Notes: generated by a model not told the origin, from the letters alone. DNA of 64,000 nucleotides from Vitellaria paradoxa (GCA_019916065.1 CM034241.1:23575541-23639540); one strand, 5' to 3'; shown: positions 45,121-56,850, counted from the first letter of the stretch. Numbers and translations: made by a program.

Positions 45121-45696
45121 TAGGAGTGTACAAAAAACCTAAATAACCAGAAAACTAAACCAATCTGATCATTTTGTTTGGGTTGATTCAAGTCTATGTC
45201 ATTTTTGATTCAGTCCTAGGTTAAAAAATCAACAAACTGATATTTTCAGTTCGGTTTCAAGTTGAGTACCTCCTAATCCAAACCATACCCCAACGAAAAA
45301 TAACTCAAAACTAACCAACCCAAAAATATAATATATAATATATAAATATTATGTAGTATTATAAAAGTAAATAATATTAGTGATATTATAGGATTGTATT
45401 TTATTATGAGTTGTACTAAATTTTAGTTAATTTTCTTTTTTTAAGTGATTTTTCTTGATACTTTTTTTATGACAAAATTTTTTTTTCCCTGTACTTTTTT
45501 TAAGTGATAAATTTGAAATAAATATACCTAACCTAAAATGGAGCCGACTCAACTAAACCAAACTGGTATTTGTGGTTCACTTTGGTTCATTTCTAATTTA
45601 AAATTAGTTCGGTTTTAGGTTCAAATTTTAATAATAAAAAAAATTGATTCGATTTTGGATTAAGTATGAACCCCAACCGAATCATGCACACCCCCA
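45121..45696. mobile_element. hAT-like non-autonomous element inserted in the FAS1 duplicate (576 bp)
   Basis: Flanked by the perfect 8-bp direct repeat ATTGTAGT (45113-45120 and 45697-45704). Its ends TAGGAGTGTAC and (complement) TGGGGGTGTGC are inverted repeats of the TA/GGGGTGT type common in plant hAT MITEs. The interior is AT-rich with 'aaccaaactgg' motifs and has no ORF. Confidence 0.72.
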
Positions 45697-45809
45697 ATTG
45701 TAGTCAGTGGTAAACCCATGCTTCCCTTACTCAACTCAAAATTTCTCTTATATTCCCTTTAATTTTTGAATAAATAAAATTACCCTTATATATAATTTAT
45801 CCCCACTAG

Positions 45810-45969
45810 TCTCACAACTTGGCTACCATAATCCCCCAAACACCTATGGTGTGACTTCCACGTAATTTGCCAAAGATCTCATTGACCCATCTCACAACTT
45901 GGCTACCATAATCCCCCAAACACCTATGGTGTGACTTCCACGTAATTTGCCAAAGATCTTATTGACCCA
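45810..45969 (+). repeat. Recent 2 x 80-bp tandem duplication
   Basis: The 80-bp unit starting 'tctcacaacttggctaccat' occurs twice back to back with only one or two differences (for example 'gatctc' against 'gatctt'). The low divergence suggests a young event. Confidence 0.92.
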
Positions 45970-46374
45970 ATGACCTAACATCTCAAATTCTAAGTAATCT
46001 TTCTACATCTCAATTTTCCTTTAATTATTTATTATTTAAGGTAAGTAAACACTAAAATATATGTCATCGTTTGGAAAATTAGGACTTCAAATTAAAATAT
46101 TATTTTAGAGTTTTATTTCAAAATTTAGAGTTATTTATTTTATTTAATTATTTATTTTTTTATAGAAAAAGTTATTTAGTTTCGAGGAATTTACAACTTA
46201 AAGAGGTAAGTAGAAGTACTTATTTGATAAGGAAGGCTCGGTTGGTTTATAGCCGACCGGGGGAACAACAAGCATCCCAAACGAATGAGCTCTAAGCGAA
46301 GAAGCCCCGATCATAGGAATCTCGACTAATTTAGACCAAACTAGCAACCGATCGCGTGAGATAAGAGTAATTGC

Positions 46375-47047
46375 TGGAGGGTTTGTAGCAAGAGGCGAAC
46401 ACTTAATAGGAAGAAAGAAATATGCTAGAGAGGTTAACAGGGACAGAGAACTAATGACGACTAATCGACTGCGTAAGAAGTTTTGCTTGATCACTTTCAC
46501 TAAAGAAGAAGCTGAAGAGGTACACCAACCACATAATGAGCCCCTATTACTTTTATAAATAATCACAAATTTTAAAATTCGGAGAATATTGATCGATATT
46601 GATAGCTCGGCATATATCTTATACTAGGGGGCATTTGAAAAAATAGAAATCGAGAAGGAAAAGTTGTAACTAGTTTTTCCCCCTTGTTAGCTTCACTAGA
46701 GATTGAGTTACCCCCCTGGCACCAATGTTTTGCCCGTGACATTGGTAGAGGAGCCACACCAAGCAATAAGAATGATTAATTTTTTGGTGGTTGATTGTTC
46801 GTCTACGTACAATGCCATTCTTGGGAGAACAGCACTAAATCAATTCAGGGCAGTCATATCCACTTACCATTTAAGGGTCAAGTTCTCGAGTGATCAAGGT
46901 GTGAGTTATGCAAAAGGCGATCAGAAGATCGCCAGAGAATGTTACATGTCCTCGCTAAAGAGAAGCTCGAGTAGAGAGGCTTTGATAGTGGAAGAGCTTG
47001 AAGTAAGAGATGACGAAGAGGTGAAAAGAGAAGGAGCCGAGGGATGA
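46375..47047 (+). pseudogene. Protease region of gypsy element 2
   Basis: The active-site segment reads RRILIDIDSSA (about 46580-46612), with D-I-D replacing the catalytic D-T/S-G, followed soon by a stop. The C-terminal part is open at 46703-47047 (INFLVVDCSSTYNAILGRTA). A protease from this sequence would be dead. Confidence 0.75.
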
Positions 47048-47049
47048 GT

Positions 47050-48490
47050 TGGAAGATATCTCAGCTAGCACCCTTGATCAAAATAGAGTTGTCAGGCTTG
47101 GCTCAGGCACACTTGAACAATTGAATGAAGAATTACGAAGCTTTTTAGTCAATAATGTGGATGTTTTTGCCTAGTCTCATGAAGATAGGCCAGGCATCGA
47201 CATTGATGTCACGACACATTGCTTAAATATTTTACCAGGGGCAAGACCAGTAAAACAAAAAAGAAGATTCCCCTTGCCTAAGCATAACAAAACTATGGCA
47301 CAAAAAGTGGACAAACTACTTAAAGTAGAATTTATTCAGGAGGTCCATTATCCCAGCTAGCTACTGAATGTGTTCATGGTGAAGAAATCGAGTGTTAAAT
47401 GGAGGGTGTGCATTGATTTTACCGACCTCAATAAGGCATGCTCGAAAGACAGCTTCCCTTTACTTGCGATTGATTAGCTAGTGGACTCCACAGCATCACA
47501 CGAGTTGTTGTCCTTTATGGACACTTTCTCCGAATACAAGTAGATCAAGATGGCTAAACTTGATTGAGAGCACACGGCATTCATCACAGACAAATTACTG
47601 TATTGCTACAACGTTATGTCGTTTATCCTGAAAAACGCAGGAACAACTTATCAAAGGCTTGTCAACAAGATGTTCAAGTCACAGATTGGGAGAAACATGG
47701 AAGTATATGCAGATAACATGTTAGTTAAAAGCAAGCAAGCAAGCTTTCATATCGTAGACCTCCAAGGAACTTTCGGCATGTTGCATAGATATAAAATGAG
47801 GCTAAACCTAACCAAGTGTACCTTTAGCGTTGCATCTGCGAAGTTCTTTGGGTTCATGGTCGCCAATCGAATTGAGGCCAATTTGGAGAGAAGTTAAAGT
47901 GATCATAGAGATGTAACCCTCGAGAACGACAAAGGAGATGTAGAGACTTATGGGCAAAGTTGCAACACTAAACCATTTCATATCTTGATTTTTAGATAAG
48001 TGCTACCATTTCTTTAAGATCTTGAGAAGGGCATTTGAGTGGATAGAGGAATGCGAAGAAGCATTCTTGCAATTAAAACAATACGTGGGTTTGGTCATAT
48101 TACTCAATCGAATAAAACTAAGGAAAGAATTGTACTTATACTTCTCGGTCTCTCCTATGGCAATAAGTTTAGCCCTTATCCGAGAAAAAAAAGGGTGTAA
48201 AGGCCTATCTACTACACAAGTAAGGCCCTCAGAGGGGCGAAAGAGTAGTATCCTAAGACAGAACTTATGGTCCTCGCTCTGGTGACAGTGGCTCAAAGAC
48301 TTAGAGCTTATTTTTAGGCGTGCACACAATTGTGGTGCTGACTAATCAGCCCTTAAAAAATGCTCTGCACAAGCTAGAGACATTAGGGAAACTTGTAAAA
48401 TAGTCAGTCAAATTAAGCCAGTTTGACATTCAATACCAGCCCCGAACAGCAATAAGAAGGGCAAGTTGCTATAGATTTCATTGCTGAATT
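47050..48490 (+). pseudogene. Reverse transcriptase and RNase H of gypsy element 2
   Basis: Readable landmarks: RPVKQKRRFPLPKHNK (about 47248), KWRVCIDFTDLNKACSKDSF (about 47398), an open stretch 47616-47897 (MSFILKNAGTTYQRLVNKMF), and Y-A-D-N at 47706-47717 in place of the catalytic Y-x-D-D. RNase H traces follow (FEWIEECEEAFLQLKQY near 48032). At least six in-frame stops or shifts were seen. Loss of the second catalytic Asp alone would inactivate RT. Confidence 0.8.
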
Positions 48491-48519
48491 CGTTACCTAC
48501 CCAAACAACTAACCCAAGA

Positions 48520-48890
48520 CAATGAACCTGACCAGTTGTGGATCCTCAACGTCGATGGGGTCTACTGCACAGAAATCTAGCGGGGTAGAAATAGTCCTCA
48601 TTTATTTAGAAGGATATAAAATAGAGTAGATTTCCTACATCAAATAATAAAGCTAAGTACGAGGCCTTAATTGCAGGTCTCCAGATTAATTGGTAAATGG
48701 AAGCATAACAGATAGCTGTGCGGGTTGATTCACAACTTGTGGTCAAGCAAGTACATGGGGATTATGAGGCAATAGGAGAAATATGGTCGAATACTACCGA
48801 ATGGCAAAGAGCTTGATTAAGAAATTCTCCAAATTCTAACTATAAAAGGGTACTGCGGGCACAGAACGAAGAAAAGACAGACTAACAAGA
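48520..48890 (+). pseudogene. Second RNase H-like domain of gypsy element 2
   Basis: Reads LWILNVDG near 48537, then AKYEALIAGLQINW near 48651 and AVRVDSQLVVKQVHGDYEA (about 48717), the pattern of the Tat aRNH domain. Stops and frameshifts are present. Confidence 0.6.
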
Positions 48891-48967
48891 ATCGTGTCCT
48901 CTGGAGAAATGAACCAAGATGTGCTGATTAAAATAATGGGTTCCCCGAACATCCAGACACCAGAAGT

Positions 48968-49398
48968 TAGGGGTGGAAACGAGCCGAGCCGAGCTTTAAC
49001 ATGCTCGAGCTCGGCTCGAGCTTTTTATACTAAGCTCGAGCTCAAGCTCGATTCGAGCTTTTATATAGGCTCGAGTTCGGCTTGATAAAGAAGAAGTTAG
49101 GCTCGATTAGGCTTGCGAATAGTTTGATTAAACCAAAACGACGTCGTTTTGATTTAAAATATAATATATTTAAAAAATATAATAAAAATATTATTAAAAA
49201 ATATATATTATTCTAACCGAGCCTGCTCACGAGCTTTCGAGCCGAGCTTCTTTAGGCTCGAGCTCAAGCTTGAATCCAAAATGAGCAAAAAATCGAGCTC
49301 GGTTCGAGCTCGTTTAACTCACGAATCGAGCTCTAGCCGAGCTTTTTTCGAGCCGAGCTCGAGTAGCTCGCGAACGGCTCGATTCGTTTCCATTCCTA
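48968..49398. mobile_element. hAT MITE with perfect TSD, made of GCTCGAG-type subrepeats (431 bp)
   Basis: Flanked by the perfect 8-bp direct repeat CCAGAAGT (48960-48967 and 49399-49406). Inverted ends TAGGGGTGGAAACGA and (complement) TAGGAATGGAAACGA continue to 18 matches in 22. Most of the element consists of GAGCTCGAGC-like palindromic subrepeats at both ends around an AT-rich centre, so a transcript would fold strongly. It interrupts gypsy element 2 between aRNH and integrase. Confidence 0.88.
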
Positions 49399-49529
49399 CC
49401 AGAAGTAAATCAGATCAAGAATGATGCTTCCTGGGCAAATCGATTAAAAAGTGTGTGGAAAGGGGAGTACTGTCTGAAGGTAAAAATAAAGGAAGAAGAA
49501 TTTAATACAAGGCTAGCAAGTATCTTTTG

Positions 49530-50655
49530 ATGAATGAAATCCTTTACCAAAAGGTGCACTTCCTCGTTGCTCAGATGTGTCAATGAGGAAGAGGCTGATT
49601 ATGTCATGAGGGAGATCCATGAAGGAATGAGTGACAATCATTCTAGAGCAAGAACCTTAGCCAAGAAAGTATTGAGAGCTAGGTATTATTTGCCTACAGT
49701 AGAGAAAGATGCTCAGAACTAGTGAGGAAATGTGGTAAATGCCAAAGGTTTGCTAATATTCCAAGAAAACTGGCCTAGGAGATGACACCAATCCAAAGTC
49801 TGTGGCCATTCGCTCAGTAGTGGATCGACATTGTAGGGCCACTCCCTATAGGGAAAGGACAAAGGAAGTTCACGGTGGTCGTTATCAACTACTTCACATA
49901 ATGGGTGAAAGCAGAAGCTTTGCCAAACATTACAGAGTAGAAAATGAAGAAATTTCTATGGCAAGGGATCGTTTACCGATTTAGGCTCCCAAGAGTGATA
50001 ATTATAGTCAACGGTTGATAGTTTGAGGAGAAACAATTCAATAGGTTATGTGAAAAACTGGGCATCAGCCATCACTACTCATCACCGGAGTACCCATAAA
50101 CCAACAGAGAAGTGGAGGTCACCAATAGATCACTTTTCAAGATCAAAGTTAGACAAAGTAAAAGGATATGGGCAGAAGAGCTCCCAAACGTTTTAAGGGC
50201 CTACAAGACAATGGAAAAGGTTACAATTGGTCATACCCCTTTTTCCCTCGCATTTGGGATGGAAGCGGTAATCCAGTAAAGATTAGTCTCCCTAGCCTGA
50301 GGATACAAAACTTCAATCCACGGGATAATGATGAAGCCATTAGCTTAAAGATAGACCTGTTGGAGGAAAAAAGATTGCAAGTAGCGATTAGAATGGCGTC
50401 TCATTAGCAAATGATGCGCTAATATCATAACTCTAGAGCACGATTGAGGGAATTTAGTTTGAGAGATCTAGTGTTAAAGAGAGTCAACCAGCCTAAAGGG
50501 ATGCCAAGGAAGGTAAGTTGGGCCCAAATTAGGAAGGTCCATACGAAATTATCAGCTCTATAAAGAAGGAAACCTACAAGCTAAAGGTCTTTAATGGGAA
50601 GGAACTACCTTACCCATGGCATCCGGAACACTTAAGCAAGTATTATGTTTGAAAT
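49530..50655 (+). pseudogene. Integrase of gypsy element 2
   Basis: The zinc-binding end is open at 49534-49722 (EEADYVMREIHEGMSDNHS, then RARYYLPTV). Core landmarks persist with stops between them: WIDIVGPLPIGKGQRKFTVV (about 49825) and, later, PNVLRAYKT. The open segment 50168-50407 reads, in its second half, NPVKISLPSLRI. The C-terminal GPYEIISSIKKETYKLKVF and WHPEHLSKYYV end at about 50655. Decayed. Confidence 0.8.
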
Positions 50656-50749
50656 AAGAAAAAGTGTAATTTCCACAAACGAGTTACTAATAAAACTTGT
50701 CTTCTCTATCAATTTTTGTATTGTGTGATGGATGCAGGCAAAATCGTAC

Positions 50750-51300
50750 CACATGGCTCACGTGGTCATTGACTAAAGAAATCATACCTGTTTCTTAGGA
50801 CCAAACAGAGTAGAGATCCTGCTCGGTTCATATGACTGAGCAGAAGGAAGATGGCTCACGTGGCCATTACCTAAAAATGACAAAGAAATGCTACTCGATT
50901 CACGAGACCGAGCAAAGTAAAGACCCTACTCTGTTCATGTGATTGAGCAATGCAAAGATAGCTCATGCGACCATTACCTAAAAATGACAGAGAAATCCTA
51001 TTCAATTCATGAGATTGAGTAGAAAAGATATCCTACTTGATTCACGTGACTGAGTAGCATGAAGATGGCTCACGTGGCCATTGCCTAAAAATGGCAAAGA
51101 GATCCTACTCAATTCACGAGACCGAGTAAAGTAAAGATCCTGCTCGGTTCACGTAATTGAACAGTGTGAAAACGGATCATGTAGCCATTGCATGAAAATT
51201 GCAAAGAAATCCTGTTTGGTTCACAAGACTGAGCAAAATAGAGATCTTCCTCGATTTACGTGACTGAGTAGCTCGAAGATATTTTACATGGCCCTACACA
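50750..51300 (+). repeat. Tandem array, five to six copies of a 107-bp unit behind integrase
   Basis: The 'agatggctcacgtggccatt' block recurs at 50853, 50960, 51067, 51174 and 51281 with 107-bp spacing, plus a first, 98-bp-spaced copy at 50755. Units contain 'gattcacg(a/t)gactgagca' motifs. It sits in the same position as the 113-bp array of gypsy element 1 but has a different sequence. Confidence 0.85.
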
Positions 51301-51521
51301 AAAGAAGGCTAAAGTAATGCTACTTGAATAACATAACCAACTAAAGCAAGTGCTACGTTACTGGTTCCTTATGGAACGAGTAATCTTACAAGTAATATGA
51401 TTCTCTTCTCGTAAATGCACGAAATTTGAGAAACACTCAAATAATCATCAAGATAAAAATGCATTGGTCATGCAAAATATAAGGCCGTTCATTCATGATC
51501 ACACTAGTGTAACTTCAAGAT

Positions 51522-53557
51522 TGTAATACCCAGTATTTATTTTTTGCCATTTATATGTTATTTTGGGTCAATAGAATATTTTAACTGAGATTGGATCAAT
51601 TTATTTTATTTTCCTGGGTAGAGTTTGACCCAAAGTGGTATTGAGTTGGACAACTGGGCTAAAGGCCCAACCTTTTTTTCTATTTCCTCTCTTTCTTTCA
51701 TTTTCATTTTCTTTCTTCTTTCTTTTCTGGGGTGGCTTCCAAAACTTGAGGGAGAAAAGAGAAAGAAAAGAAAGAGATTAGAGAGAAAAAGTGTATTCCA
51801 AAGAAAGAAGATAGCAGATCCTTAGGGTTTTCGGCACCATGATCATCGTGGCAGTGTTAGATCGTGATGTTTTTGCCCGAGGTAAGAGATATGAAGGAGA
51901 GAGGTTTTGAAGCTTTGAGATTTCTTCATCTTTCCTTCAAATCTAAGGTAGGTGAGACGTATATATATGTTCTATGTGTTATTAACATAATTTTAACATG
52001 TAATAGGCTTGATTTGGTTATGGATTGAAGGATTTGAGTTTATATATATACATGCATATATAGATATGTATATATGTGCATACTCGTGTTGAAAATTTGC
52101 ATTCCTTTAAGTTATTCTTGAATCTAATGTTGTAGAAATGTGTTATTAAATGTTTATATACGATTGATTGTTGAGTTCAGGGCTTGGATGAGTGATTTAG
52201 GGGTGTTTTGGAGTTGGATTTCATTGAAAACAAACCTAAAAATTAGGTACTGGGTACTAGTATCCGGACAGTAGATTTGGCATCAGGACGCCCCTTAGCA
52301 ATAAAGCTAGATGTTGGTATTTGGTAAGGGTGTATGGACGACATTCGATAGAATTTTTGAAAATGTTAAGTTTTGATTTTTAAACACCTGTATTATGCCT
52401 AAACCCATTCATGATTGATTTTTAAAATATTATATGAATCCTAAATCATCATCAAGACTAATGGGAATGTATTCTTATATTGAGATTATATTCATTTACA
52501 TGGTTAAGCATTTTATATTAACCATTTATATGCATGGGACTGGGGTTGCATCATCCGGTTTGATGTTATAATTCTTGATTGGCCAAGAGTGACAAGTTGA
52601 TATTTTGACGTGCTAAGGCACGTGTTGTGTATATGGATAGGATCCTTGATTTTGAAAATACCGAATGATCCTGAGTCAATATATATGACTAGAGCTTAGT
52701 CACTTGGGGTTGGGACGTTAATTATGAGATATAATTATAAGATTTTCTCTGTACTGTAGCTGAACCCTACTTGAGCTAAGTAGATGTTTAACTAAGGATA
52801 TAACATGATTGCCTAGTAAAAAGGCTAGAAGGTGGAACACGGTTCCCCTGAGTCTTACACCGATGGGGTTGTAACACAGTTCTCCACTTGTTATTATATA
52901 CATTGAGATTATTATTTACCGTGAGCGTGAAATGGTGTAGTTGGTGACCTAGCATACTTTGCTAAGCGTTACCCATCCCAGAATAAGGTTAGGGATAGAT
53001 GGAAATTAGGAAATGCATTAGCCATTGTATTTTATTACACTTGCATTGTTATCTTACATTTTTGTGGAGATTATTGTGAGTTATATTAAATGTTTGATTA
53101 CTGTTCACTCGTGCACACTAGCACGTCCTACCTACTGGGTAAGTTTGCTAATCCTATCCATATTTCAGGTGAATTGGTGAGGTTAAAGGTAGTCACCCGG
53201 AGCTGAGTTGAGGTTGATGGATTAGCCTATCGTGTTATTTAATTTTACTATTGGATTATCGTATTTCTATTCGTGAGACTTGGGGTGTGGGTCCAGACCT
53301 ATTTACATATTGAGATCGTATTATGATTGTGTTATTATGGCTGTATAAGCCTTAGATTGTGTCATTAGTGTGTGACTTTAGATATTATTATTATGATGTT
53401 GTTTTTATTATTCTCTATAGGAATGGAAGATTATATTAACTGCTCTGATTGTTATTATTAAATTATGACTTAACCTTGGAATATGTTTTTGTTTATTTTA
53501 ATTAGTTCTCATATTCCCACGCCATCTGTCCTGGACAACTAAGTTAGGTGTGTGACA
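51522..53557 (+). mobile_element. Solo LTR, 2.04 kb, with 5-bp TSD
   Basis: Begins TGTAATACCC and ends GTGTGTGACA (TGT...ACA ends), flanked by the perfect 5-bp direct repeat AAGAT (51517-51521 and 53558-53562). There are no gag-pol motifs, no second LTR copy and no PBS/PPT nearby, as expected after LTR-LTR recombination. The 66-codon frame inside (51625-51825) is not recognisable. It is nested in the 3' region of gypsy element 2. Confidence 0.75.
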
Positions 53558-53639
53558 AAGATTACATTACATAAAGTTTACTTTTCAAAATGGAGGAAAA
53601 GCCATGGTAAGGAAGAACAATTAGATGTCGATAGTGCCA

Positions 53640-56076
53640 TCAACATGCTCCACTGTCTCTTCAACGTGCTCGGCATCTAAGGCACCTCCCTCTCTTTCCG
53701 CTTGATTCTCTTCTTGTTCTTCATCTCATTCCGCTTGCTCCTCGGCTCTACCAGGTTTAACTCCAGAAATGTCTAAGCCAGGAAAAGAGCGGAGAACTTC
53801 GCCTTTGTGTGATCGAATCCCTGCATGAAGACAGGAAGGAGTAAGGCTTGATATTCATCAATAAACTTGAATTCAGCCAGAGCCCTTCTCCCATGTCATG
53901 TAACTTTTTGGTGAGTTCAGTAATTTTCTTCTCAGTAGCTTCTTAGAGGGCTTTCTTAGCCGTTAGATCTTTTTGAAGGCCATCACGATCAACCTTTAGG
54001 GATTTGTTCTCCTCGGTAATTTCAATTCTGTGCTGCAAAATTTCTGTCTTTTCCATCTTAGTGATGGCAAGGTCTTCTTTAGTCGCTGCCAATTGGGACA
54101 GAACCTTCTCGCTTTTCTTCTTCTGGTCCAGTAGAGCTTTTTCGGTATTGGCGAACCTCGTGTATACAACACAAACCTTGACCACAGTCTAAGCAATATA
54201 ACTAAATCAAGTTCAGTCTAAATAAGAGAATAGGGAAAAACCAAAATAAAATGAATACATACCCTGAAAAGTTTATTATTCATGTTAAACATAAGATCAG
54301 TGATCAAATAGTCTCTTAGGGATTGCATCTCAGCATCTGTAACCATAGATAGCATCTTCTGCCAAGCTAATTTGCTACTGGCCAAAATGATTAAACGAGA
54401 AGTCATCCCAGTTGCTTAAGCAAGCCCTGTGGCAGCCTTCCTTCTGGGAGATGAAAGGACGTTGATGACTTTCTTTGCAGAGGGAGGATTAGAAGCATTT
54501 TTTGTCAACTGGGAAGCGGTGTGTGAGACTTTGCAGTCCTTACCTTCTTTAAGGCATGTTGTTCAGGTGCCTTTTGGGAGATGGTTTTTTTACTAACCCT
54601 ATCTAAGTCGCTTAGATCAAACATTTCCTCTTAATCAATTCGGTCGATCTGCTCCAGGGCCTTATTGGTTTGTTCCTAGAATCGCTCGGCTTGTTCTACT
54701 GATCGGCCTATGCGTTCCTTGGAAATCACGTTACCTATAGAAAGAAGAAAGATGAGACTTGATAAGAACAATTCGAGAATAAACAGTAATAAAATATGAC
54801 TTATGGACTCACTTTGCTCACGTTCACCCACCAAGGGCTGGTTAGGGTCGAGTAGGTAAAGAGCAAGATTTCTATTATCACCAAAAAGTAAGCTTCGCAC
54901 ACTTTATGTTTCTTTGCAAACTAAAGGAGGCCTTCTACTCTTGTGTCAGTGTAGGTTGCTTTCGAGCTAATCAAGCCAAAAAGTCAGGTCAGAACCCAAA
55001 AAGCAAAGGATAGTTAAGTGGAGCTTAAATGAAGAGTTTTGGCATACCCTTTATTGATGGCTGACCCCATTCCCGAGAGATGCGGATCTTCATATCCTCC
55101 TCGGTCCCCAAGATTGAAATTCTCATTCACTCCCACGAATGAAAAAACACTTCTCCTTCCAGCCTTTGTGTGAAGTGGGCATATTGGTGACAAAATTAAA
55201 TTTAGGCTTTTTTGCTGAAAAGTACCACCAGCCTAAGCCTTTATCAAAAACCTTGTAGAAGTGCAAAAATTCAATTGTGGATAGGTTCTGTCCTGCGGCG
55301 ACCCTCCAAAACATTGCACTACCTAATAGTATTCACTAGCTATTCAGTGGGATTTGCTCGGGAACCAGATTGAGTCGACTTAGCATCTCCCAAACATACC
55401 TAGGTAAGGGGAATCGAAAACCCCCAACTAAGGCAGTCTCGTATAACTGCAATTTCCCTTTTCTTCAGGAAATTGGTGGAGTAATTGTTCCCAGGGCTAT
55501 AGATTAGATTTGAGGGAAACCAAAAGTTAGGGATTAAGTTTGAGATCTTTTCTAGGGTAATGGTGGACCTAATGTCCTTCGTTTCAAACCTCGGATCCCT
55601 ATCATTAGGAATGGCTATATTAGGCGCACAGATCCAACACCAAGCTTAAAAGCATCAATGATGTGCCCATCGTCTTCGTCCACCACCTGAGGCCTACTAA
55701 TACTGGAGTCACTAGACCATCTGCGCCTAGCAAACACATAACCACTAGAATCAGACTTGTCAGAACTGGCTGAACCAATGCTCTCAGTGTTATTCAGAGT
55801 GTTATAGCAGTTTAATTGGACTAGGAGAAGCTTATAACACAAAAACACTAAGCCGCTATAGACAGACTTTACAAATCGGGGATTGTGTATAAACCCTAAA
55901 GGATTAGGTAACACACGGTTCTTCTTAAAAAAATAGGCACTACTTGTCAGTAGCCAAAGCATAAACCAAGAAAAGACAAAGAGAATAAGGACATCACTAA
56001 CTAGCCTTATCAAGCAATAAGTTGGGCTCCACTGAAACAAAAAGAGCTCTAAACGTAGCAACCGCAAAAACGACAC
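53640..56076 (-). pseudogene. Decayed antisense gene of gypsy element 2
   Basis: Minus-strand readings recapitulate the antisense gene of element 1: an N-terminal acidic/Ser-rich segment (SSDKSDSSGYVFARRRW near 55740), a conserved FLHFYKVFDKGLGWWYFSAK block then HKGWKEKCFF (55123-55314), a short exon at 54218-54406, and a heptad-rich coiled coil (53943-54185, continuing with EATEKKITELTKKLHDMGEG). GWWYFSA..HKGWK-type sequence is common in plant retrotransposon-associated proteins. Stops are frequent; I did not fix exon limits. Confidence 0.55.
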
Positions 56077-56374
56077 AAAGTCTGGAGATGTAAAGATGAA
56101 TTACTGAAACCCCCCAACTGAGTATAAGCCTGTTCATGTGCCTTCTTTCAAAATTGATAGTCAGACATAGGAAAGAAAAATATGTCTCATGGCCTAGATT
56201 TAGTGACGAGACAACCCTGACACCCTACCAATGCAAATGTAACAGGTGGCAAGGATGTGAAGGGTCGTGTCCCTTCAAAGCACCCACGTGTACACGCTAC
56301 GTCTGTGAGTAATTAATGCTCCGAGCTTTTTAAGAATGAGACTATCACCAGATTCCCCTCAATCTGCACAGGTA

Positions 56375-56395
56375 ACTGGGGGAATTAGGGGCATT
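56375..56395 (+). other. Polypurine tract candidate of gypsy element 2
   Basis: CTGGGGGAATTAGGGGCATT directly precedes TGATGGTGGAAATCC, the likely start of the 3' LTR, paralleling the G-rich PPT of element 1. Confidence 0.5.
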
Positions 56396-56850
56396 TGATG
56401 GTGGAAATCCCTGACCAAATAGATATACCTGATCTTTGACTCGAACTAATAGATCGATATAGGTGTCAGTCAGACTCGAGCAATCGGGTCCTCAGGACAG
56501 ATCTACCCACATGGTCTTTGCTAGATCTACTCCTAGAATCATGTGATCTCTTAGTCTTACTCGCATTTGCTGGCAGATTATTTGGCATTATTCCCTCAAC
56601 AAACAGAATCTCCATGTGGTTAACTTAACTATCCCGTAACAACCTTGCCTATGATTACGCTACAGCTGAAAAGTATATACATAGGCATGAGATATGATCC
56701 CATGTATCAAGCATACATCACGCACCGGACATGGGTTCATCTATAAATGTCACAACTAATTTTATTGAGAAGGCATTACACCAGTGTTCATAACTTTTCC
56801 AGACCCGGATTAGATCCATCGAAGAAGACAAATTTACTGAGTTATCAAAT
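56396..56850 (+). repeat. 3' LTR of gypsy element 2 (approximate limits)
   Basis: Begins TGATGGTGG after the G-rich tract, contains 'catctataaatgtc' (TATA-like, 56750-56763), and ends before the T-run at 56855, where FAS1 upstream similarity resumes. No partner LTR exists in the window, so the limits are inferred from the PPT and from the resumption of duplicated host sequence. Confidence 0.45.

Larger units (their letters stand above)
46230..56850 (+). mobile_element. Second Ty3/gypsy (Tat-type) element, 5'-truncated and decayed
   Basis: Starts inside the gag-protease linker (AGGFVARGEHLIGRKKYARE near 46375). There is no 5' LTR, PBS or gag core. Then come protease, RT, RNase H, aRNH, integrase, a tandem array, an antisense gene, a PPT and a 3' LTR-like end, all with many stops. 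Nested inside are a hAT MITE (48968-49398) and a solo LTR (51522-53557). It interrupts copy 2 of the FAS1 upstream duplication. Decay is heavier than in the element at 3489-15492. Confidence 0.85.

Noticed and set aside
44918..45133. Second functional FAS1-like gene
   Set aside because: Only part of exon 1 is present, interrupted by a transposon, with none of the other exons.
54004..54192. Plus-strand frame within gypsy element 2
   Set aside because: It lies opposite the coiled-coil frame of the antisense gene and has no motif of its own.
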